From: Fremontodendron californicum
Lineage: Eukaryota; Streptophyta; Magnoliopsida; Malvales; Malvaceae
Assembly: GCA_030761205.1 (NCBI GenBank)
Contig: JAULJL010000034.1
Location: 2,813,501 to 2,877,500, forward strand
Direction: 5' to 3'
DNA length: 64,000 nucleotides
The number at the start of each line of letters is the position of its first letter. Positions within the stretch are counted from its first letter, which is position 1. The position numbers and the translations under genes are program-made. Below the pieces are notes generated by a model. The model saw nothing but the letters and a program-made list of their open reading frames with translations. It was not told the origin of the DNA and did not search any database. Of the stretch, positions 11,443 through 21,289 are shown one piece after another.

Positions 11443-11810
11443 AAGGCGTTTAAGCCGTTTCTGGACGTAAAACCAGAGGAAGATGTGAGCCACAATCACA
11501 ACTACAATAAATGACTTCTCAGCTTTTGGTTTGATTTGCAATAACTTTATTTCGGTTTAATTTACGTGTTGTTAGATTTGTGTAATTATTCTCGTTTTTT
11601 TTTTTTTTTGCATTGGTCTTTTACGGTTGATTTTTCTTCTCTTTTTGATTTTCTTCCTGAAATCACGCAAAAATCTTTTGTTAGGTTAACATTTTCTTCT
11701 GACAGGTCAAATACACTTTCGGCGACATTATTACTCTTGTCTGATTCATTACTCAGTCCTCTATATATTACACCATGTACTCATTCTCTTTCAGGCACTT
11801 GAAAAGAAAA

Positions 11811-12459
11811 ATGGAAAGTACTTCGTCCCAGCGCATTAAAAAAATTTGTGTCTTTGGAGGTGCTTATCCAGGGAAAAAATAACATATTCGCTGATGAAGC
11901 CATAAGAGTTGGAGTAATACTTGCCCAACAAAAGATCCAGTTGATTTATGGAGGCGGTAGTACGGGTTTAATGGGAGCAGTCGCTACATCAGCACACGTC
12001 GGAGGAAGTCCAGTTCTAGGAATCGTGCCAAAACTATTCACAGGTTTTTGTGGACCTACCGTGGGTAAGGAAATACAAGTCTGGAGTATCCCTGAACGGA
12101 TAACAATCATGTACCATTCTGCCGATGCATTCATTGCTTTACCAGGAGGTCTGGGTACATTGGAAGAAATAGCTTGCGTGGCTTCTTGGTCATCTTTGGT
12201 CACAAATAAGAAACCCATTGGTTTGCTTAATATTAATGGTTATTTTAGTAATTTGCTTTCATATTTAGATAATGCTGTGGATAATGGATTCATGTTTTCA
12301 GAGGCAATGAGAACCATAATTTCTGCTACAACCATTGAAGATTTACTCAAAAAGCTCCAAGCTTATGAGTATTTATCTGCTACGGTTGTTTCGCAAACGC
12401 TCGGAAAAAGAAAAAGAGATATGGACGAGCAAGGAGTGGATTGCACTCTGTCTTTGTGA
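11811..12459 (+). pseudogene. LOG-family phosphoribohydrolase, frameshifted copy
   Basis: Starting from the homologous ATG at 11811, the frame reads correctly for 23 codons and then hits TAA at 11880-11882. The run of A at 11874-11879 is six long, against five in the left arm. After this single-base insertion the rest of the LOG frame is open to 12459 with YGGGSTGLMG and PGGLGTLEE intact. There are six residue differences from the left copy, including S/V, K/E, M/I, L/S, R/M and S/I. A homopolymer indel could be a real mutation or an assembly error. As read, the protein would lack its nucleotide-binding N-terminus or need a downstream start. Confidence 0.75.
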
Positions 12460-12569
12460 CATTATCTAACATTTTGTTTGTTGTGTCTCAGTTATAATAA
12501 GTGGTTAGCAACCTCTGCAGGTAATATCTCCTAAATTCTACCTTTAGTAGGGGGTAAGGGATATATTTT

Positions 12570-12597
12570 GCTAATTTTAAAAAAAAAAAAAAAAAGT
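12570..12597 (+). other. A-tract at the cassette 3' end
   Basis: About 110 bases after the LOG stop is an uninterrupted A-run of roughly 17 bases. The left arm has the matching T-rich tract. Its position fits a remnant poly(A) tail of a reverse-transcribed LOG mRNA, in line with the lack of introns, although simple A-runs are common in this AT-rich DNA. Confidence 0.4.
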
Positions 12598-12840
12598 TTG
12601 TTGTGTTTTAAGCAATTTAGAAGTATTCATTCTAAACAAGGTCTGAGTAAGGGAGACTTGAGACATACCTTGTCAGTTTGATTTTAATCTTTTTATGTTT
12701 ACTTGTTAATTTTTGTTTAGTATTTTAGGATTAATTAGGTTGCATGAGTTTGTTTTGTTTTGAGTCTTAGTTATTCCTATTCTTATGTTATTAGTTCTTT
12801 TCTCTTACACATGATTCATTCATTTGGGTTAATAGACTTA

Positions 12841-12874
12841 CATTGAGGACAATGTAAGAATTAAGTGTGGGGGG
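12841..12874 (+). other. 3' internal motif of the gypsy element with second purine tract
   Basis: CATTGAGGACAATG (near-palindromic) followed within 20 bases by AAGTGTGGGGGGA. The same pair is present in reverse at about 6060-6090 and 2850-2890. In plant Ty3/gypsy elements this type of motif lies downstream of pol, so the captured cassette lies between pol and this landmark. Confidence 0.55.
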
Positions 12875-14407
12875 AACGATTTAGGATTTCTTTTATTTTT
12901 GTCTACTATTTTTTTTTATGAGTCTTTATTATTATTATTATTATTATTTTAATGTGTTCTATTTCCTTTTTAATACAATGATGAGATATGAATTGCATAA
13001 GTCTAAAACAGATTTATTAGTGAGAAGATTTTCATGAGAATTGAGCTTGATGTCAACCTTTTTATGAGCCAATGTTAATATGATATGTTGATTGAGAAAG
13101 AAGCATGTTTAGACTTAATCTGACTTGTATAATCATCCTTGTGAGTTTTTGAGCCTATAATGATTGATGCATTATACAAATCAATCTAATTTCTTTCTTG
13201 AGTGCTCTTATGATTACATGATTCTCTAGAACTTGCTTTAAACCGTTTAAGACTATATTGATACATGTGACAACATGAATATGATAGAGGCATTAGGATT
13301 ATAACCAGAGCCAAACAGCCATCCATTATTAATGTTCTAAGAGAACATCCCCACTAGTGAGCCAATTTGAGCCTACATTAAATATGCTATTTTATTGGTA
13401 ACCAGAACTTACACCTAGCCTAAATATACTTATATCCTTACCCTTGTTCTAAAGATGGATTATATATTTTGAGACATATTGCAAAAACAAGGGATACTTT
13501 TTGAAAATTTGGGTTAGAACGAAAGATAAGTGTGGGGGAGGAGAGAGGCAAAAGTCAAGAGAAAAAGAAATGGATCATTGTCAAATACATTCCCATATTA
13601 AAAAAAAAAAAATCTTCTCTTGAACTTCTAGTTAAAGTAAAGAAAAAGATGTTACAAAGTTGGTTAGAATGAAGCAAAGGCTCAACATGAATATTTAGCC
13701 TATGTTATTATGTGCTTTATAAGAGTTTTGAGAAGTTTTATTTGTATGATCTTATTATGTCTCTAAACTCTATGAACTCTTTGGAACCTTTGTGATATCT
13801 TTATCCTTTTGTTCTTTAACCACATTATAACCCTTTGGCCCCATTACAACCTTGAAAAAAGACCTCTTGATTTATGAAGTTGTATGATCTAAATAGTGGA
13901 GAATAGGTGGACAAGCAAGCATATGGTAGAACTGTTTTCATGAGATTGATTGAGTGTAAACACTTTACCACTACTTTAAAGAGTGAAAATCATGAGAGTA
14001 TAGTGAGAAGTTGAGATTAAGTTGAATATGCACTATTTTGATTGAAATATGTTATGTTAATATTGGCTTAACTCATTTATTTACATTCAAGCATGAATTT
14101 TTGTGAAATTCTTTGAGCTATTGATTAGTTTATAAGACTTGTTCAAAGATTGTCTCTAATTTATATTGAAAGGATTAGGAGTAAATATTTTTAGTGTATG
14201 TAGTTTACTTATATTTTAGTTTTTCAATGTTTGTGGGTATCGTTCTAGCAAACCCTCACGAGACTAAACTCGTCCACTAGGGACACCTAGGGGTTTAAAG
14301 GCTTGTGTCACATGCTAAGTGCCACCGTGATTTCCAACGAAAATGGATTAGATTAGATTTTCTTATTTTATTTTTATTGAGTCGTTGCTAGGGACTAGCA
14401 ACAATCT

Positions 14408-14420
14408 AAGTGTGGGGGTG
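14408..14420 (+). other. Polypurine tract of right LTR
   Basis: AAGTGTGGGGGTG directly precedes the LTR start TGATAACTCG. Confidence 0.75.
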
Positions 14421-15910
14421 TGATAACTCGTATAATTATATAGTTCTTAGTTATGTTTTATTATTGTTTTGTGTCAAATACGAGTTATTATTGCTTAGTC
14501 TAATTGTGTTTATGATATTTTATATTTTTATGTAATTTGGTGTTTTTCACAAGTTTCTTTGAGTGATTTCAGATTACTAGGTTAAATCAACAATTAAGGG
14601 CAAATCCAGTTCAGTTCCAATTCCGACACCTTTTGCCATATCCGCTATATCTGGAGTTTCACTGAAGCAATAAGGCTGAATATTTTACAGTGCAAAGTTA
14701 AGAGGCATATCTATCTTTTTCATGTTTTACACTTCTTGAAACGGAGTCGTTTTCCCTAGAGAAATCGACCATCAAGTTGGCTGATGTGCAATGACGTCTG
14801 TGCTGACCTGTTTTGGTATTTTGACCATATCTTCCGATCCACATGAGCAAATGATCTGATTCCAACGGCTATGGATCCGTAACTGATAGGGGTATATTTT
14901 TCTAGAAGACCATTTGATCAGATCGAGCCTCCAACATTGACAAAATCGACCATCAAGCTGGCTGATCAGAATTGTCATACAATATGACGAAAATTGTTAG
15001 AAAAATGCACCCACCTATTATACCTACCTTTGAAATTTATAAAGCTTGTCTCTTGTCATTTAGCTCTCCAAAATGTGTATAAATAGAGGGCCTTGGATGA
15101 GCATTAAAGATACATTGGTAGGATATTGGCCATTGTAATAAAATTCTCTAAGTTTTCTTTTTCTTTCCTTTCTCTAGTTTTCTTTTTCTATATTTACTTA
15201 TGCTTCTTACATTTCTTTTCATTTTATTCATATCTAGTATGTGTTGCTAATCATATTGTTGAGGTGATGAGGTGAAGCTCTTGGTAAATGCTAAGGTTAG
15301 TCTCTTAAACATGAGCTAAAATGAATTATCATTTATAAACACTAGTATAGATAATATTTTCTTTTGGTTTAAAATCATACTTGCAAAGTAGGGATCTTGA
15401 TTCATTATTGACAATGAAAATGGCACAATAAATGCTTGGTTTCATAACCTTGATTTGTTGTAGACATATACCTTGGCATAAGGAATGCTTGGACTCTTTT
15501 TATGAGTTTTGAGGACACCAAATGAACATAATATCATATGCTATGGACGTTGGACAATTTGGACTGAATTGCTAAACCTTCCCTTTATGTGTGGATTTCA
15601 ATTGTGTAATAAAACAAGATTAATCTTAGCATAACACCAAGAGTGGATTCTCTAACCTCAACATCTTTTCTTATTGTTTTTTATATCTTGTTTAATTTCT
15701 TTTATATTTTGTTTATTTTGTTCTCTAATATCTTGTTTATCTTATTTTGTTGTTGATTCCCTAATATCTTGTTTACTTTCTTTGTCTTATATATTTATAA
15801 ACTTATACTTACTAATACGCTTCCCTGTGGTTCGACCTCGGACCCCGGAGAATTTATTACTTGAACATAACCTGTACTTGGGTTTACAACTCTTAATTGA
15901 GTCTCCATCA
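14421..15910 (+). repeat. Right LTR, longest copy
   Basis: Starts TGATAACTCG after the purine tract and is taken to end ...CTCCATCA at 15910, giving TGAT..ATCA termini and about 1.49 kb. It has a TATA box (TATAAATA, 15078-15085). It includes the GC-richer LTR end (ggttcgacctcggaccccgg, about 15830-15850) that both left LTRs lack. No recognisable primer-binding site follows, so the 3' limit is tentative. Confidence 0.6.
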
Positions 15911-15924
15911 AAAGACGTGATTGT

Positions 15925-16285
15925 GCTTATGCCAAGGTATATGTCTACAACAAATCAAGGTTATGAAACCAAGCATTTAATGTGTCATTTTCATTGTCAA
16001 TAATGAATCAAGATCCCTACTTTGCAAGTATGATTTTAAACCAAAAGAAAATATTATCTATACTAAATGATGATTCATTTTAGCTCATGTTTAAGAGACT
16101 AACCTTAGCATTTACCAAAAGCTTCACCTCATCACCTCAACAATATGATTAGCAACACATACTAGATATGAATAAAATGAAAAGAAATGTAAGAAGCATA
16201 AGTAAATAAAGAAAAAGAAAACTAGAGAAAAGAAAGAAGAAGAAAACTTAGAGAATTTTATTATAATAACTAATATCCTATCAAA
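15925..16285 (-). repeat. Reversed LTR piece at the cluster edge
   Basis: This is the reverse complement of sequence inside the adjacent LTR (roughly 15130-15500), matching the left-arm LTR at about 3450-3800. The right LTR is therefore followed by a second, oppositely oriented LTR fragment, forming a small palindrome about 0.4 kb from the LTR end. It ends against unrelated host DNA near 16285. Confidence 0.75.
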
Positions 16286-16407
16286 AATAAAATACTCGCT
16301 GAATGGCTAATTCTTTTCAAATGACATCAAGTGGAGGAGCCATGTTCCATTAACGTCCCTGAAAAGCTTAAGACCATAGTTTATTTTTTCATAAATTCTG
16401 ACATCAA

Positions 16408-16410
<3 letters not shown>

Positions 16411-16445
<35 letters not shown>
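16411..16445. repeat. (AT)n microsatellite
   Basis: An uninterrupted AT dinucleotide run about 50 bases upstream of the ATL21-like start codon. It is in the promoter or leader and likely length-variable. Confidence 0.9.
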
Positions 16446-16446
<1 letters not shown>

Positions 16447-16494
16447 CCCATATTATTATTAGTGTAGTGGTAGCTTTTCATTTCAAGCATCAAC

Positions 16495-18693
16495 ATGGAC
16501 ATTCTCAAACTCTTCTTTATCTTCTTCTCCTTCTCCTTACACACTACAACAAGCATAGATACATGCATAAAAGCCACCGTCTGTCACCGCACCGAGCCAG
16601 TGATTCGATTCCCTTTTCGGATTCAAGGCCGGCAGCCAAAATCTTGTGGCTATGGCTATCCAGGTTTTGATTTATCTTGTGATTATAATAATTCATCCCA
16701 AACGTTACTGCAGCTGCCTTACTCTGGAAAATTCAGTGTTCAAGGGATTGACTATGCTGCACAAGAAATATGGATCAATGATCCCAAAAACTGCCTTCCT
16801 CAAAGAATTCTTTCGCTTAACCTTTCTGGTTCTCCTTTCACGGCAGTTTATTATCAAGATTTTACTTTCATCAATTGCTCGTTAGACTATTTGAGGTATG
16901 GGTTAAATCCAATTGCTTGCCTTAGTGATGGTAACTACACAATTTTTGCTACTTCGTCAACGAGAGTGGTTAGTTCTTTGTCATTGTCGTCGTCATGCCA
17001 AAGAGTTGGGACTGTTCCGGTCCCTGTCGAGTGGCCTTTTTATGAACAAATATCGTCATCGGACCTCAGCAACAATCTGTGGCTAACGTGGAACAAACCC
17101 AAGTGCCGAAAGTGTGAATCGAGGGGGGGAAAGTGTGGGCTAAAGGCTAATTCAACTCATGAAATTACTTGTTCAAGTGTTTCCGGACGAGGTAACTTTC
17201 TTTCTGTATGTTCTGTGTGTTTTCAAGTTTGAATTCTTGAGAAAATCAGGTGGTTTTCTATCATTTTTTATCGACAAGGAATCTTTCTGGAGGAACTTCC
17301 ATGTCACCGTACTGGAAAAAAAAATAATGCTGATTGATTGAAGCAAAAGAAAGTCAAATGAATTGAGTTTAGTAAAGTTAGATTTAAATTGGGATTGCAA
17401 AATCATTTTTGGTAGCATCGCATCGCATCGTAATTACAAACATAATAAATATTATTGTGTTCAATTGTAATAAATATTGATCATAAATATTGATAATTAA
17501 AAAATTAAAATCGTAAAATAACGACGGTAAACATTTCGACTGTTTTTTAAATCCCTCAATGATAATGTAATGTAAAATGACATTTTCGGTTTAGGGCAAA
17601 TCTTCAAGATAAGCGTTGACTGAACAGTAGTAATAATATTGGCTAATGAAAGGTTTGAAGAGCTCTTTTGCTTGAATTGCGCTCAACGCTTTCCAGACTC
17701 TAATTATTACCTTTTGATCTCGTTGACTTATGAGATTGTAGCAAAAGGCCAATGGCCTGATTTGATCAAACAGTCGACACGTTCAGATGCCTACAACCAT
17801 GCCCAGGACCAGGAGAAGCAGTTATTATAAATACTAAGGTCATGTTCCATGTCAGAAAAGTCTCAATGCGGCAAGATGCCATTAAATCTATATTTTTTTT
17901 GTTTTTTTTTATTACCAACTTTTCTTAGGTTTGTGCTAGTTTTATGGATTTATAAAGTCCATTTACATCCTGACATGGGCTTTTGGGCCAAGCTAGTTCA
18001 TCTCTTTCTCTCTCTCTTTTTTTCTTTTGCATAGACAGTAAAATTAGATTGCCATTAAATCTAACAATTCGTATATTTATATCATATTTTAATCATGTTT
18101 AAAGTGTTATACATTTATATAAATTTGACACGTTAATAATTTGTGTTATATATATTTTGATATATTCGCGCCGGATTGTGTCCAAAATTATTAGATCTAA
18201 TTGTCATCAAATTTTTGTTGGGTAACATTTACTCTAAGCTGAAACTCGATTATCAGGTATTCCAAGAAGTGCTCGCTATGCAATCACAGTTGGCGCCGGA
18301 GTACCAATCCTCTTATGTATCTTAGGTCTACTATGTTTCCTTTGTGGCAAGGTCAAGTCCTACGCTGTAAGACACCATCCTATCCCAGAGCTGAATTCAA
18401 CGGTGGCTCCAGCTCCACAGCCAACAGTTGTAGGTGGCCTTGACGGACCAACTATAGAATCGTATCCAAGAATAGTGATAGGTGAGAGCAGGCGGCTGCC
18501 CAAACCCGATGACAAAACTTGCCCAATATGCTTGTCTGAATACTCGGCCAAGGAAACCCTTAAGAGCATACCTCAATGCCAACATTGTTTCCATGCTGAT
18601 TGCATTGACGAATGGCTTCGACTGAATGCTTCGTGCCCCATTTGTAGGAATTCTCCGGAAAGGTTATCTAATTCACCAGTTGAGGATTCATGA
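16495..18693 (+). CDS. ATL21-like RING-H2 finger protein (E3 ubiquitin ligase)
   Basis: Two coding exons: 16495-17191 and 18257-18693 (GT at 17192, AG ending 18256), giving 377 residues. Residues 1-20 form a signal peptide. Residues about 24-230 form a cysteine-rich extracellular part with the GUB_WAK (galacturonan-binding, wall-associated-kinase-like) pattern (IRFPFRIQG ... CGYPGF-type start, WNKPKCRKCESRGGKCGL end). Residues about 242-262 are a membrane segment. A RING-H2 finger spans 321-362 in the pattern C-x2-C-x15-C-x-H-x2-H-x2-C-x10-C-x2-C (CPIC, CQH, HADC, CPIC). Exon layout, length and domains match Arabidopsis ATL21/ATL22. The predicted product is a membrane-anchored E3 ligase with a wall-facing ectodomain and a cytosolic RING that recruits an E2. 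All zinc ligands are present. Its true ligand and substrates cannot be seen. Confidence 0.9.
17470..17525 (+). repeat. Inverted repeat flanking ATL21-like exon 2 (left copy)
   Basis: A 21-base string at 17505-17525 is the exact reverse complement of 18714-18734, with looser similarity extending outward to about 17470. It lies in the intron. Probably one of two fragments of the same small transposon. Confidence 0.65.
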
Positions 18694-18713
18694 TTAGAAA
18701 TCACAATGTGACG

Positions 18714-18770
18714 GTCGTTATTTTACGATTTTAACTCCTTTCATTATTGATATTTACGACCGATATTTAG
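18714..18770 (-). repeat. Inverted repeat flanking ATL21-like exon 2 (right copy)
   Basis: Partner of 17505-17525, starting 20 bases after the stop codon. Together they bracket exon 2, so the primary transcript could pair across the second exon. Confidence 0.65.
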
Positions 18771-20420
18771 CATCATTGACCGCGATCAAAAACGTTGTTC
18801 GAGATCGCAATTTAAATTCCTGTTCATGATTATTAAAATCCTTGTATATTTATTTCTGCTCCGAACAGGCTAAAACTTTGTAGATAACATTTTTTTTCTG
18901 CAACTAAATGTTCCTTGCTTTCTTCTCTGCTATTCCGTTTTCAAGGTGAATGATCAAAAAGGTCCTAAAGATCTTTGGTCGCTTTTGATGGTCATCCTCA
19001 ACTTAATCCATATATAAAATTATAACTGATCTGATTATTGGAGCATGACCTTATATATAATCAATTTTTTATAGGATGTTGCTAACGATTGTGTATTCTT
19101 GATGCACAATAGTGTATATATTTGTCAATAAATCAGATTAAAAAATTTTAAAAATAAATATAGATAATTTTATTTTTAATAAGGTGGTATCATCTGATTC
19201 ACTGACCGTCTATACACACCGTCATTGTATCAAATATAAATCTATATAATAATATTTTCATTTAATGAATTGTAAATGATTAATAAAGTTATCAATTACT
19301 ATATTTAATAAGATGTTATTACTATAAATAGTATATTAACTAACTTTAAAATTTTTTTAAAGGCACTCGTTAATAAAATATTTTTTTATAAAAAAATTGC
19401 AGTTTGGATAAAGAAAAAATTATAAATGTTAGAAACAGATTCACGCCTAATTTTATTTTATTTTAAAGAGAACATATATTAGATTATAACACCCCAATCA
19501 CGTCAGGGATGGATGAAAAAAAATGAATTAGTGATAGGTTTTTTAGATATTAAAGACATAATTATAATTATCCTTAATTATATATAATTTTTAATATTTT
19601 TTAAAATTTTAATCATTTCATTAACTGAATTAATGTTATTTAATTTGTAACATCAATTCAATCAAAAACTTTAAATATAATATATATATATATATATCAA
19701 TCATTATATTAAACATTCGAATTTGATTATAAAAAATAATTAAATTATAATAAGATTAGTCTATATAAAAATAAGATCATGCATTTTTTATAAATAAATT
19801 ATATATTTTTATATTTAATTCTTCAAAAAAATTATTTGCCTTTTATCTTTAAACACAATTTTTTACTCTTTTTACTTTCAAAAATTAAAAAATAAAACAA
19901 GAACTTCAACCAATCACACTAAAGCTAAATTATCATATATTTTTTAGTTCTAATATTTAGAAATTAAAATGTAAATTCTAAATCTAATAATTTTAGATAG
20001 GACACAAGTAAAATAATTTACATACGATATATAATATAATTTGACACGAAAAAAATAATACGAATGTGCGAACATATTAAAATTTATATAATACGAATTA
20101 TTAACGTGTCAAAATTTATATAAATATATAATATATTAAGGGTTTTGTTAACGAGTGTCCTTAGGGTACTCTTTAAAGTTAGTTAATATGCTATTTATAA
20201 TAATAATATTATATTAAATGTAAAAATTAACAATTTTATTTATCATTTTTAATACATTAATTAAAAATATTATTATATTTAATAATCTTAAAAAATATCT
20301 TTAAGACACTTATTAACAAAATCCATATATTAAATATAATTACAACACTTACAAAATACTAGAAAGATTAGCAAATTCTAAGCACGAGCGCAGAAGATTC
20401 CCAAAAAAGAAGTGGATGCA
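18771..20420. other. AT-rich intergenic DNA
   Basis: No coding potential. It has long A/T runs, a short TA-rich microsatellite (about 19680-19697), and at about 20040-20130 one copy of a dispersed motif containing CGAATTATTAACGTGTCAAA, which recurs near 18090-18170, 47410-47530, 47690-47790 and 54170-54230. No RNA gene recognised. Confidence 0.6.
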
Positions 20421-20890
20421 TGAAGAGTGTGCCACGTTGCCACTTTCTCTTCGGTCCCAAACGGCAAAATTTGCCAGCTCTCTCTCTCTCCCATATCTCA
20501 ACAAATTCGAAATTTCTCCAAAATCCAAGTATCTCTTTTTCCATCCCTTTCTCTCTCTAGGGTTTCAGATTCTCCTCTCAGTTTTTTTTTTCCTAGAGAA
20601 AGAGAAAACATTACGCTACGCGGCCGATTCCTACTAACCTCTACTTCAGATTCGGATTTCCACGTGTTCCAACCTGGACCCGATCCTTACTGTCCGGTTC
20701 CCCGATCCGATCCGTTTCTTTTATCCAAAATTTTCAACGAGAGATCCCTATTTGTTTGTATAGTTTCGTTTGAATTTGATCGAAAATGCTGCCTTTTTTA
20801 TTGCCTCTCTGTTGCATCGTTTATCAGCTCAAGAAATGAGTCGATTACTTTGAAAAGTAAATGTAAGATTTCGATCCCTCTCGGGTTTTT

Positions 20891-20915
20891 TTTCTTTCTT
20901 TCTTTCTTTCTTCTC
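20891..20915 (+). repeat. (TTTC)n tract
   Basis: A pyrimidine tetranucleotide run in the putative leader intron of the PP2C gene. Confidence 0.75.
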
Positions 20916-21289
20916 ATGCTGATTAAACTTACATCTATAAGTGGAAATATCAGCTCAATCATGCTAATTTTTTGCTTCGTATGGATATTATAAAATTGTT
21001 CATTAAAAACATATAGTACTTGTATATTCAAATTTAACGTGTAATAATTCATTTATGTTGGAAGTTATCGAGCCTATGCGAATTACAAGAGTCAGATGTG
21101 TATTATTTGATTTAATGATCATTTAAGAATTGTTCAGTCGGATGAATAATTATATTATATATTTAAAATTTCGAAGTTAAAACAGTTTGTTAATTTTATA
21201 ATTTTATAATGTTTCTGATTTTTTATGCAGCATTGTTCGTGAGTTTGAGATCTGGGCATTAAAAGGCCATAATAAGTGAACCATTTTAG

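Larger units (their letters stand above)
10906..15755 (+). repeat. Right arm of large inverted repeat
   Basis: Mirror of 3150-8124: cassette, 3' internal region and LTR in plus orientation. It diverges outward from the left arm, so the two LOG copies point away from each other. The match continues past the LTR start at 14421 and ends near 15755, where the left arm's LTR is truncated. Confidence 0.85.
1..16285. mobile_element. Nested Athila-like Ty3/gypsy retrotransposon cluster
   Basis: The whole stretch is built from pieces of one LTR-retrotransposon family: a pol fragment (8298-10860, minus), a two-gene cassette in both orientations, a 3' internal region containing a CATTGaGGACAATG motif and purine tracts, and LTRs that start TGATAACTCG. 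In minus-strand order the left half reads pol, cassette, 3' internal region, LTR, 3' internal region, LTR, 3' internal region. The right half reads, on plus, cassette, 3' internal region, LTR, then a reversed LTR piece. No gag or protease is visible, so no complete element is present. Host-like sequence resumes near 16285. The left edge runs past the window start. Athila affiliation is inferred from the pol sequence. Confidence 0.85.

Noticed and set aside
10974..11495. 173-codon frame antisense to the unknown cassette gene
   Set aside because: Overlaps the forward frame completely. The forward frame starts at the ATG conserved with the other arm, and the antisense one has no matching start in the left arm.
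15674..16003. 109-codon frame in the right LTR
   Set aside because: Low-complexity T-rich translation across the LTR end and the reversed LTR piece; no family.
20427..20993. 188-codon frame upstream of the PP2C gene
   Set aside because: Covers the CT-rich leader and (TTTC)n tract and lies in the 5' UTR and leader intron; composition is that of low-complexity DNA.
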